This document shows positions 43,325 to 54,400 of a stretch of 64,000 bases of DNA, piece after piece. Origin of the DNA: Acridotheres tristis (taxonomy: Eukaryota; Chordata; Aves; Passeriformes; Sturnidae); the NCBI GenBank assembly GCA_037013685.1, contig CM072908.1, forward strand, positions 1,935,001 through 1,999,000, read 5' to 3'. Made by a program: the position numbers and the translations under genes. How positions within the stretch are numbered: position 1 is the first letter of the stretch; every line of letters starts with the position of its first letter. The notes under the pieces were generated by a model. That model had not been told where the DNA came from. It did no database searches and saw nothing but the letters and a program-made list of their open reading frames with translations.

Positions 43325-43690
43325 GCTGAATTCCTGCATTTCTGGGTGCCTGACAATCCCTGACTCGCTTTTTGCACCGAATTCCTGCATTTCTGGGTGC
43401 CTGACAATCCCTGAATCGCTTTTTGCGCTGAATTCCTGCATTTCTGGGTGCCTGACAATCCCTGACTCGCTTTTTGCGCTGAATTCCTGCATTTCTGGGT
43501 GCCTGACAATCCCTGAATCGCTTTTTGCGCTGAATTCCTGCATTTCTGGGTGCCTGACAATCCCTGACTCGCTTTTTGCACCGAATTCCTGCATTTCCCG
43601 GGTGCCTGACAATCCCTGAATCGCTTTTTGCACCGAATTCCTGCATTTCTGGGTGCCTGACAATCCCTGAATCGCTTTTTTTCCTCTGGG
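43325..43690. repeat. 51 bp minisatellite, seven copies
   Basis: Copies contain gaattcctgcatttctgggt and gcctgacaatccctgaatcg. The 51 bp period is divisible by three, so it reads as repeated 17-residue peptides, but there is no gene context. Confidence 0.92.
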
Positions 43691-43859
43691 AGTCCCTGCA
43701 TTCCTTTTTATGCTGAATTCCTGCATTTCCTGGAATGTCTGCGGAGCTCTGCACACCCAGATTTTCTCTGTGAATCCCTGAATTCCTTTTTGTGCTGAAT
43801 TCCTCCCATTTCTGGATGTCGTCCTCCTCTCCTGGGATGTCAGTGGAGCTCTGCACACC

Positions 43860-44095
43860 AAAATTTCCCCTGAGAATCCCTGACTTGATTTTTTCCCTCT
43901 GGGAATCCCTGGATTGCTTTTTTTCCTCCGGGAATCCCTGGATTTTTTTCCTCGGGGAATCCTTGAATTTCCTTTTTTGGGGGGAATCCTTGAATTGCCT
44001 TTTTCTTTTCTGGAAATCCCTGGATTTTTTCCCTCCGGGAATCCCTGGATTGCTTTTTTTTCCTCCGGGAATCCCTGGATTGCTTTTTTTTCTGT
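43860..44095. repeat. About 30 bp array (gggaatccctggattgctttt)
   Basis: Eight degenerate units with a T run of variable length. The flanking 43690-43860 has related but weaker units. Confidence 0.8.
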
Positions 44096-44099
44096 GCCG

Positions 44100-45690
44100 C
44101 TCTGAGCCCTGGCTGGGGGATTTCTGTGGAATTCCTCCCAGGGATCCGCGCCTGCAGCTTTGGGATGTCCCCGGTGTTTTTGCCAAACGCGCTCCGGGCA
44201 GAGGCGAGCCCCCCTTAACCCGTGCCGGGCTCCCAGGTCACGTTTTTATCCCCACTTTTCCAAAATAAAGCTCCCTGGCAAATCCTCCACGAGCACATGA
44301 ATAACGTGCTAATCACCAGCCCTGGAAATATTCCTTAATTACCCGTGTGGAATGAGCAGGCTGCGCGTCAGCGCTGCCCGGGGTGCAGAGGGTTAAAATC
44401 CAGCACCAAAATCCTGCTGCTTCCCGGGCTGAGCCGGCATCCATTTATTCATTTATTCATTTATTCATTTATTCATTTATTCATTTCCACGCACTCACCT
44501 GTCCGAGGAAGGTGGCTGCGGCTGCTCCTGGCATCCCTCTGGAATAACAATTCCTGAGTGGTTTGGGGGTTTTTTGGGGGGATTTTCTTCCTGTTCCTGT
44601 TTCTTTACTCAGGGCTCTTCATCAGCGCTGCAGATCTGTCACCCCCTCAAATCCCAAATATTCCCAGGGTGAGATCCCGGATGGGTTTTTATCCCGCTCC
44701 AGCTCCGATGTCCGATGAGATGCAGCAGGAGCTGCTGGAATTCCAGGACACTCAGGGCTCGGAGAACTCCGGGAGCTCCTCGCTCCGCGGACGCGCCAGG
44801 TGTCACCATCCTGGAATGTCACACAGCATCGCCAAAAATTCCGAGCCGGCCAATCCAACTCCTGGAAAACGGGCTGGGAAGCGATCCTGGCTCCCGGAAC
44901 GTTCCCCAAAATTGATTCCCAAGGCTCGGCCGCGATTCCCAGGGATTAATCAATCCAGGAACTGCGGGAGGAAGAGGAGCTCCAGTGCGGCACCGAGGGA
45001 AGGAGGGGATGAAGAAACCGGGAGCCGCCTGCGCAAGGCCAAGCCAGTCATTAGCAAATGCTAATTAAAAGCGTGATTACACAATGCCTGTGGCAGCTGG
45101 CCTTCCTCTCCCAACACGACAAAGGCTTTTTTTTTTTTTTTTTTTTTGGGCTAAATCCAGCTGTGACTCCGTGTTTTCCATCTGGAGGATTTCCTCCCAC
45201 AGCGGCGGGGTCGGGAATTGCAAACAAAGCTCTGCGCGAGATTGAAAAATATTTCAAACACTCAGGAATAAAAAGATTTCAAAAACTCAGGAATATTCCT
45301 TTGGATGCAGGGAATGCCTCGGGGAAGAGCTGTGGCTTGGGAAAAAGATCCCTTGGAAACTTTTCCATGCTGCTGAAGGCAATCCCAGAACAGGATCCAA
45401 TCCCAGGGCTGAGGCGGAATTTCCTGGATTCGTTCAAACCTGCCGGGATTTTGGGAGAGCCCCAAACCCGCCCTGTGCTTAACCCGAACCCTGCAATTTT
45501 CCTCTCCAACACGTGAATAATTTTTTTATTTTGCTGCTCCCCGAACCATCTTTGCTCAGCAATCGGAGTCCAAAGCGCTGCCCGGAGCTCTGGCTCCATT
45601 TGCGAGCGAGTGACTCGGAGCGAGGAGCGGCACAAACATTCCCGGTCCGACCTGTCCGAGCACAAATCCCCGGAGCAGCTGCCGCGGGAA
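44100..45690. other. Unique, moderately GC-rich intergenic sequence
   Basis: It contains an (attc attt)n microsatellite at 44443-44490. An open frame of 168 codons (44558-45064, plus) shows no domain or signal that I recognise and is not called. Confidence 0.5.
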
Positions 45691-46290
45691 CGGCTTGGGA
45701 CCTTGGGGACAATTCCCCAGTGGATCAGAGTTTGGGACCTTGGGGACAATTCCCCAGTGGATCAGGGTTTGGGACCTTGGGGACAATTCCCCAGTGGATC
45801 AGGGTTTGGGACCCTGGGGACAATTCCTCAGTGGATCAGGGTTTGGGACCTTGGGGACAATTCCCCAGTGGATCAGGGTTTGGGACCTTGGGGACAATTC
45901 CCCAGTGGATCAGGAAGGGTTTGGGACCTTGGGGACAATTCCCCAGTGGATCAGGGTTTGGGACCTTGGGGACAATTCCTCAGTGGATCAGGGTTTGGGA
46001 CCTTGGGGACAATTCCTCAGTGGATCAGAGTTTGGGACCTTGGGGACAATTCCTCAGTGGATCAGGGTTTGGGACCTTGGGGACAATTCCCCAGTGGATC
46101 AGGGTTTGGGACCTTGGGGACAATTCCTCAGTGGATCAGGGTTTGGGACCTTGGGGACAATTCCTCAGTGGATCAGGAAGGGTTTGGGACCTTGGGGACA
46201 ATTCCCCAGTGGATCAGGGTTTGGGACCTTGGGGACAATTCCCCAGTGGATCAGGGTTTGGGACCTTGGGGACAATTCCTCAGTGACCAG
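45690..46290. repeat. 37 bp minisatellite (gtttgggaccttggggacaa)
   Basis: About 16 highly similar copies, each ending ccccagtggatcagg or cctcagtggatcagg; two copies carry an aag insertion. Confidence 0.93.
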
Positions 46291-46689
46291 AGTGCCGGGA
46301 ATGGTGTCCAAGGGGGGAATTTGGGGATGGAATTCCGGCCTGGAAGGTCCTGGCTGAGAATTTCCCCAAAAAAATCTCAACCCTGGAAGAGAATTCCTAA
46401 AAATCTCATCCCTGGAAGGACCCGGCAGAGAATTAAAAAAAAAAATCTCATCCTTGGAAGGACCTGTAAGAGAATTCCCAAAAAAATCTCAATTTATGTA
46501 ACAATCTGTTCTTATTTTAAAAAATTACACCTTGAACAATAAATCTATCCCATAAAAATCAATTTAAAAATATACATAATCAAAAAAGTTAAAAATGTAA
46601 TGAACATATATAATACTATTTACCAAACAATAATGTAAATATCAATATATTATTACCTGATTATATTTAGCACAAGGCTTTCAAATATT

Positions 46690-47650
46690 TCTTATGAATA
46701 CGTCTATTATATAGAAATATAGTTTATTATATTGCAATAGAATATAAAATAGTACAATATAATACAATAATATAATATAATATAATATAATATAATATAA
46801 TGCAATATATTGTAATGTAAAATAATGTAATGTATTGTAATGTAATCTAATATAATTTATACAATATAATGTAATATAATGTAATGTAAAATAATGTAAT
46901 GCAATGTAAAGTAATGTATAGCAATGCAATGTAATGTATTGTAATGAAATGTAATGAAATATAGTTTATAAAATACACTATAATACAATATAATGTAACA
47001 CAATATAATATATAATGTAATATAATATAATACAATGTAATGTAATATAGTGTAATATAATAAAATGTAATATAATGTAATGTAAAGTAATGTAATGTAA
47101 TATAGCTTATACAATACACTATAATACAATATAATGTAATACAATATAACATATAATGTAATGGAATATAGTACAATGTAATGTAATGTAATACAGTGTA
47201 ATATAATAAAATGTAATATAATGTAATGCAATGTAAAGTAATGTAATGAAATATAGTTTATAAAATACACTATAATACAATATAATGTAATACAATATAA
47301 CATATAATGTAATGGAATATAGTACAATGTAATGTAATGTAATACAGTGTAATATAATAAAATGTAATATAATGTAATGCAATGTAAAGTAATGTAAAGT
47401 AATGTAATGAAATATAGCTTATAAAATACACTATAACACAATATAATGTAATACAATATAACATATAATGTAATGGAATATAGTACAATGTAATGTAATG
47501 TAATACAGTGTAATATAATAAAATGTAATATAATGTAAAGTAATGTAAAGTAATGTAATGTAATATAGTTTATACAATACAATATAATACAATATAATGT
47601 AATACAATATATAATACAATACAATACAATACAATATAATATAATATGCT
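46690..47650. repeat. AT-rich (taatg/taata)n array with higher-order period
   Basis: Pentamer-based repeat. Blocks of about 150-180 bp recur with ggaatatagtacaatgtaat and taaaatacactataa landmarks. Confidence 0.9.
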
Positions 47651-47945
47651 ATACTCAGACCGTGAGCAGTCCCTGCAGGGAGCTGCCCTTGCCAGCCCGG
47701 CCGGGCAGGATGGTGCAGCCCCTCCTGTCCATGACTGTCCCCAAAGCAGAGCAGCCCAGCCGGGCCGGCCCCAGCCCCGGCCATCGCTGCCCTTCGTGCC
47801 CGGCCCGCCCGGGGCTCATTGATCGCTCCCCCCGCGCGGCCTCTCTGGGAACAGCCCCCGAGTCCCCGCGGGACAAAGGGCGGCCTCGCAGCCGCCAGAG
47901 AATCCAAAGGGTTCCGCGGGAATTGGCTGCGGGACAAACAAAAAT
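47650..47945. promoter_or_regulatory. Small CpG-rich patch between repeats
   Basis: About 290 bp of GC-rich, CpG-containing unique sequence (ccggccgggcagg, ccccccgcgcggcc, gggcggcctcgcagccgcc) isolated between an AT array and a GATC array. It could be a promoter or a first exon, for instance of SCNN1D, but no TATA box or other element is evident. Confidence 0.3.
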
Positions 47946-47984
47946 AAATCCGCTTCAGAAATATCCCACACGGAGCCAGAGAGC

Positions 47985-49115
47985 TGGATTGATCAGTGAT
48001 CGATTGATCCTGGGATTGATCAGTGATCGATTGATCCTGGGATTGATCAGTGATCCATTGATCCTGGGATTGATCAGTGATCGATTGATCCTGGGATTGA
48101 TCAGTGATCGATTGATCCTGGAATTGATCAGTGATCCATTGATCCTGGGATTGATCAGTGATCGATTGATCCTGACTGGGATTGATCAGTGATCGATTGA
48201 TCCTGGGATTGATCAGTGATCCATTGATCCTGGGATTGATCAGTGATCGATTGATCCCGGGATTGATCAGTGATCCATTGATCCTGGGATTGATCAGTGA
48301 TCCATTGATCCTGACTGGGATTGATCAGTGATCGATTGATCCTGGGATTGATCAGTGATCGATTGATCCTGGGATTGATCAGTGATCCATTGATCCTGGG
48401 ATTGATCAGTGATCGATTGATCCTGGGATTGATCAGTGATCCATTGATCCTGGGATTGATCAGTGATCCATTGATCCTGGGATTGATCAGTGATCCATTG
48501 ATCCTGATTGGGATTGATCAGTGATCGATTGATCCTGGGATTGATCAGTGATCCATTGATCCTGATTGGGATTGATCAGTGATCGATTGATCCTGGGATT
48601 GATCAGTGATCCATTGATCATGATTGGGATTGATCAGTGATCGATTGATCCTGCCTGGGATTGATCAGTGATCGATTGATCCCGGGATTGATCAGTGATC
48701 CATTGATCCTGGGATTGATCAGTGATCGATTGATCCTGGGATTGATCAGTGATCGATTGATCCTGATTGGGATTGATCAGTGATCGATTGATCCTGGGAT
48801 TGATCAGTGATCGATTGATCCTGATTGGGATTGATCAGTGATCGATTGATCCTGGGATTGATTGATCAGTGATCGATTGATCCTGCCTGTGATTGATCAG
48901 TGCTCGATTGATCCTGATTGTGATTGATCAGTGATCGATTGATCCTGATTGTGATTGATCAGTGATCGATTGATCCTGATTGTGATTGATCAGTGCTCCA
49001 TTGATCCTGATTGGGAGTGATTGATCAGTGCTCCATTGATCCTGATTGGGAGTGATTGATCAGTGCTCCATTGATCCCGATTGGGAGTGATTGATCAGTG
49101 ATCGATTGTTTCCTG
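47985..49115. repeat. 27 bp palindrome-rich minisatellite (TGATCA/ATCGAT)
   Basis: About 40 copies of attgatcagtgatcgattga plus tcctggg. Each unit has TGATCA and often ATCGAT, so GATC occurs three to four times per unit. Confidence 0.93.
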
Positions 49116-49184
49116 CACACTCCTGGCACAGTCCATCACGGGGCTCTCAATCGCTGATGCCGCTGATCCATTGCTCGGAAGTCA

Positions 49185-49515
49185 ACCAGTAATGCCTGCC
49201 CATCGATTAGATCGATAATCAATTGCTAATGCCTGCCCATCGATTAGATCGATAATCAATTGCTAATGCCTGCCCATCGATTAGATCGATAATCAATTGC
49301 TCATGCCTGCCGATCGATTAGATCGGCGATCGATTGCTCATGCCTGCCCATCGATTAGATCGGCGATCGATTGCTCATGCCTGCCGATCGATTAGATCGG
49401 CGATCGATTGCTCATGCCTGCCCATCGATTAGATCGGCGATCGATTGCTCATGCCTGCCGATCGATTAGATCGGTGATCGATTGCTAATGCTCATGGATC
49501 GGCAGGCATGAGCAC
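49185..49515. repeat. 37 bp minisatellite ending in an inverted copy
   Basis: Nearly nine copies with atgcctgcccatcgattaga and gatcgattgct. The last unit is followed by a reversed piece: 49447-49463 and 49497-49513 are a perfect 17 bp inverted repeat. Confidence 0.92.
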
Positions 49516-49990
49516 TCGAGATTCTACTTTTTCTAAATTTTTAAAAAATTTTATTTAAGTTTTTTTAAAGTTTTATTTTTAATTTTTGTATTTTTAAAAT
49601 TTTTTAAACTGTCAATTTTAATTTTTAAAAAAAATATTCTATTTTTCATTTTTTTCTATTTTTCTATTTTTCATCTTTATTCATTTTTAAATGTTTACAT
49701 TTTTGCTCTTTGAAACGTTTGTTAATATTTTCAAAGTTTTTCATTTTTCGAATATTTTTTCCTTTTTAATTTTTTTCATTTATTTAATTCTTTTGAAAGA
49801 TTAAATTTTTTTTTTAAGTTTTAATTTATTTTTTTTCGTGTTGATTTTTCCCCGCTCCCCCAGGAAGAGGAGCCCGGCCCAGCCGGGTTTGTGTCCACAC
49901 GGAGCCCGAGGGTCCCGGGGCTGGATTGGGATAAAGGAGAGCCCAGGGGACATTCCCGGGGTGCCCCATTGCTGCGCGCCCTCTGAGCCC
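49515..49990. other. AT-rich then GC-rich unique sequence
   Basis: T-rich low-complexity sequence to 49845, then about 140 bp of unique GC-rich sequence with no recognised gene. Confidence 0.5.
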
Positions 49991-50995
49991 CAGTTTAGCC
50001 CCAGTTTAGCCCCAGTTTAGCCCCAGTTTATCCCCATTTTATCCCCATTATTTTTAGCCCCATTATTTTTATCCCCGTTTTTAATCCCCATTATTTTTAT
50101 CCCCATTATTTTTATCCCCATTCTTATCCCCATTTTTTATCCCCTTTTTTTATCCCCATTCTTTATCCCCATTATTTTTATCCCCATTTTTTTATCCCCG
50201 TTTTTATCCCCATTTTTAATCCCCATTCTTTATCCCCATTATTTTTATCCCCATTCTTATCCCCATTTTTTATCCCCATTATTTTTATCCCCGTTTTTAT
50301 CCCCATTTTTATCCCCATTATTTTTATGCCCATTCTTTATCCCCATTCTTTTTATCCCCATTTTTAATCCCCATTATTATCCCCATTTTTATCCCCATTA
50401 TTTTTATCCCCATTCTTTATCCCCATTATTTTTATCCCCGTTTTTATCCCCATTTTTTATCCCCATTTTTATCCCCATTTTTATCCCCATTATTTTTATC
50501 CCCATTTTTATCCCCATTATTTTCATCCCCATTATTTTTATCCCCATTTTTATCCCCATTATTTTCATCCCCATTATTTTTATCCCCATTTTTATCCCCA
50601 TTATTTTCATCCCCATTATTTTTATCCCCATTTTTTATCCCCATTATTTTTATCCCCATTTTTATCCCCATTCTTAATCCCCATTATTTTTATCCCCATT
50701 CTTATCCCCATTTTTTATCCCCATTTTTATCCCCATTATTTTTATCCCCATTTTTATCCCCATTATTTTCATCCCCATTATTTTTATCCCCATTTTTATC
50801 CCCATTATTTTTATTTTTATCCCCATTATTTTTATCCCCGTTTTTATCCCCATTATTTTTATCCCCATTATTTTTATCCCCATTTTTATCCCCATTATTT
50901 TTATCCCCATTTTTTATCCCCATTTTTATCCCCATTATTTTTATCCCCATTCTTTTTATCCCCATTATTTTTATCCCCATTATTTTTATCCCAAT
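49990..50995. repeat. Minisatellite (tatccccattattttta)
   Basis: About 85 degenerate units of 11-16 bp. On the minus strand it reads as Met-Gly-Ile-Lys repeats; these are not genes. Confidence 0.9.
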
Positions 50996-50999
50996 TTCC

Positions 51000-51319
51000 C
51001 TCTCTGAGGCTCAGACTGCCCCGAGCTGATCCCTGACATTCCCCTCCACCCTCCACCCCTCCCTGGCCACATTTTATTGTTTTTTCTTTCTGCAGCTCCT
51101 CTCATGCTTTTATAACTTTGAATTTTAATTCTTTCAGGCAGCACTGAAGGGATTTTAAGGAGGGAACACCGAGAAACTTTAATTTAATGTGTAAAAACTC
51201 CAAATTTGTCCTCGGCTCCGTTTCCAAACAGGTTCTTCACTCCCTGGAAAGGTTTTTCCAAGGGGGAAAATCCCAGAGCTGAGCTGGCACTGCAGGGATT
51301 GGACAAACACTGGAATTCT
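51000..51319. other. Unique sequence downstream of INTS11
   Basis: No feature recognised; flanks the INTS11 poly(A) signal. Confidence 0.5.
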
Positions 51320-51325
51320 TTTATT
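51320..51325 (-). terminator. INTS11: INTS11 poly(A) signal AATAAA
   Basis: Plus TTTATT reads AATAAA on the minus strand, 43 nt past the INTS11 stop. This implies a very short 3'UTR of about 60-70 nt. No other minus-strand hexamer lies nearer to the stop. Confidence 0.65.
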
Positions 51326-51367
51326 AAAACCATTGAGAATGTAAACAAAATAAAATGTGGGCTGCTC

Positions 51368-51433
51368 TCAGGGGGTGCTCTGGGGCAGCCCTTTCTTCAG
51401 CAGGGATGTCAGATAACTGCCGAGCTCTTCATC
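51368..51433 (-). CDS. INTS11: INTS11 terminal exon: residues 580-600
   Basis: [21 protein letters not shown] and TGA at 51368-51370. The acceptor is ccctttcag. Confidence 0.94.
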   Translation of the reverse strand, partial: DEELGSYLTSLLKKGLPQSTP

Positions 51434-54400
51434 CTGAAAGGGATAAAATCAAATAGGGTGAGAGCAAAATCTTCCTTGGATTGTCTCATTTGGGAGCAGT
51501 AAATTCAATTTTGGAACTAGAAATGGACTGAGAGAATTCCTGGAGCTTGCAAGATCTAAATGTGAGCTGTGTTTAAAAACTGAAACAATCCACAAATTCA
51601 TTTCTGGCTGTTCTTACAGAATATTGGTGTGAAACCCCCAAGTCTCCAAAGACCTGAGGGCTTTCCTTTGAGGAAAAGCCCCATTTTTGCCTGAAATCAA
51701 GGAATAAACTGATTTTATTGCTTTGCCTTCCAAAGAAGAAGAAGAAGAAAAAGTTCAATAAAAGCGAAGATGACGGGATGACTGTCAAATAAAACAATGT
51801 TCAAGATCAGAAACAATTCTCGACTTGTTTTAAAATTTTCCAAGGGAGAAACACGAAGTGAAATACTCAGCAGAGCTCCAAACACACACAGAGAGAGAAC
51901 TGAATTAAGTGGAATTAAGTGGAATTAAGTGGAATTAAGTGGAATTAAGTGGAATTAATTACCCCAGAGGTTCTCTGCTGCAGTGGGCACAGAGCTCCTG
52001 TAAAACCATTTCTGCTCCAGCCCGAACTGCTCAGCACAGAGCAGGGACTCCCAATCCCCCCAAGGCAGAGGAGGAAGGCTCAGCCCAGCCCAGCAATGGT
52101 TGGGGAGGAGGGAAGGGATCAGCAATTCCCACCTGGTAGGTCCAGGACACGAGCAGGACTTTGGTTCCCTGATCCTCAGAGTGTGCTGTGGCCTGGATGA
52201 GGATGGACTCCACCGTGATGGAGCCATCAGGGAGGTGCTGCACGGAGTAATCCTTCAGGATCCTGCAGGGACAGGAGGCAGCATTTATTTGGGATCACCC
52301 TAAGCTTGGCTCCCCACCCCAAATCCCAGCTTGTTTTCCTCTCTTGGCTGTGTCTGAGCCCAAGGAAGGGAAAAGGGGGCTGATCCATAGATAATTCTGG
52401 AGTTTCCATTAACGATGGAAATTTCCTGCAGAAATTATTCCTGCACAGATTCTCCCAGGCTCCCTGTTCCGAGGACAGAACTCAGCAAAAACAACCTGGA
52501 ACGTTCTGCTGCTGTTACAGCAGAGCTGGACTGGCAATAACCATTCTGGGGGATTAAAAAAATCCAATTTTATTTATTTTTTTTTTTTTTTTAAGCCAGG
52601 GAAGCAGGGCTCACCCCTTGAGGTGGTTGTAGACCCTGAGCACGGTCTCGTGCTCCTTGCGAGGGTCCTGGATGTGCACACGGCAGGTGAAACGCAGCTG
52701 ATGCTCTGCCAGCCCCAGCTCCTTCAGGGCCTGCTCAGGAGAAACCAGCCTGAAACTCTGAGGTGGGGGGGGGAAAAAGAGAAAAAAAAAAAAAAAAAAT
52801 TAAAATCCATAGGAATGAGCTTTGTAGTGATGCCCTGGGGTTGGGTTTTCCATGCTGGAGTGAGGGTGGGCGGCAAAGGGAGAGCCGAGGTTGGGATGAA
52901 ATATCCCCCTAAATAATGATCAATAAATATTTAACATGGTGCAGTTGGTCTCTGGAAGATGTTTAACCTCCAGCAGGGCTGGGATGTTTGAGGTCAAGGT
53001 GAGGCTGAGGATGAGGAGCTGCTCTGGGAGGAAGCAGAAACGCTCGGCGTGATTTGGGTTCCTTGTGCACCTCAAACGGGACAGCACCTTCAGAGGACAC
53101 CAAAAAACACCCTGAGAGGGCACAAAAACAGCCTGAGAGGGCACAAAAACACCCTGAGAGGACACAAAAACACCATGAGAGGGCACAAAAACACCCTGAG
53201 AGGGCACAAAAACACCCTGAGAGGGCACAAAAACAGCCTGAGAGGGCACAAAAACACCCTGAGAGGGCACAAAAACACCCTGAGAGGGCACAAAAACACC
53301 CTGAGAGGGCACAAAAACACCCTGAGAGGGCACAAAAACACCCTGAGAGGGCACAAAAACACCCTGAGAGGACACAAAAACACCCTGAGAGGGCACAAAA
53401 ACACCCTGAGAGGGCACAAAAACACCCTGAGAGGGCACAAAAACACCCTGAGAGGGCACAAAAACAGCCTGAGAGGGCACAAAAACAGCCTGAGAGGACA
53501 CAAAAACAGCCTGAGAGGGCACAAAAACAGCCTGAGAGGACACAAAAACAGCCTGAGAGGGTACAAAAACACCCTGAGAGGACAGGAAACAGCCTCAGAG
53601 GGTACAAAAATACCCTGAGAGGACAGGAAACAGCCTCAGAGGGTACAAATAAACCCTGAGAGGACAGGAAACACTCTCAGAGGACAGAAAAACACCGTGA
53701 GGGGACAAAAAAACCACCCTGAGGGCACGAAACACAGGACACAAAAAAACATCCTGAGGGACACAAAACACCCTCAGAGGGCACAAACCACAGAGGACAC
53801 AAAACACCCTGAGGGGACACAAAAAATTATCCTGAGGGGACAGAAGACACTCTCAGAGGACACACAGCACCCTGAAGGGACAGAAAACACACGCTGGGGG
53901 GACACAAAAAACACTCTGAAAGGACACAAAAAATTCCCTGAAAGGACAGAAAACACACCCAGAGGGGACACACAGCACCCTAAGGGGACACAGGGCACCC
54001 ACAGGGGACACAAAAACACTCTGAGGGGACACAAAAAACACCCTGAAAGGACAGAAAGCACACTCTGAGGGGACACAGAACACCCAGAGGGGACAAAAAA
54101 CACCCTGAGGGGACACAAAAAACACCCTGAGGGGACACAAAAAACACCCTGAGGGGACACAAAAAACACCCTGAGGGGACACAAAAAACACCCTGAGGGG
54201 ACACAAAAAACACCCTGAGGGGACACAGAAACACTCTGAGGGGACACAAAAAACACCCTGAGGGGACAGAAAGCACACTCTGAGGGGACACAAGACACCC
54301 AGAGGGGACACAGAAAACACCCAGAGAGGACACAAAAAACACTCTGAGGGGACACAGGACACCCAGAGGGGACACAGAAAACACCCTGAGGGGACAGAAA

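Noticed and set aside
44558..45064. 168-codon plus-strand frame with a hydrophobic N terminus resembling a signal peptide
   Set aside because: The hydrophobic part comes from a T-rich run, and the rest has no recognisable domain. There is no splice or conservation evidence.
45690..46290. Regular 37 bp repeats as a possible CRISPR array
   Set aside because: The units are contiguous without unique spacers, and the context is vertebrate. The same applies to the 38 and 41 bp arrays.
46857..47624. Tyr/Ile/Leu/His frame of 255 codons, membrane-like
   Set aside because: Pentamer AT repeat with no stops in that frame; the same holds for 35513-35794.
36439..51319. Search for PUSL1 between SCNN1D and INTS11
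   Set aside because: No segment encoding pseudouridine synthase motifs was seen in unique parts on either strand by eye. A protein search would be needed to exclude it fully.
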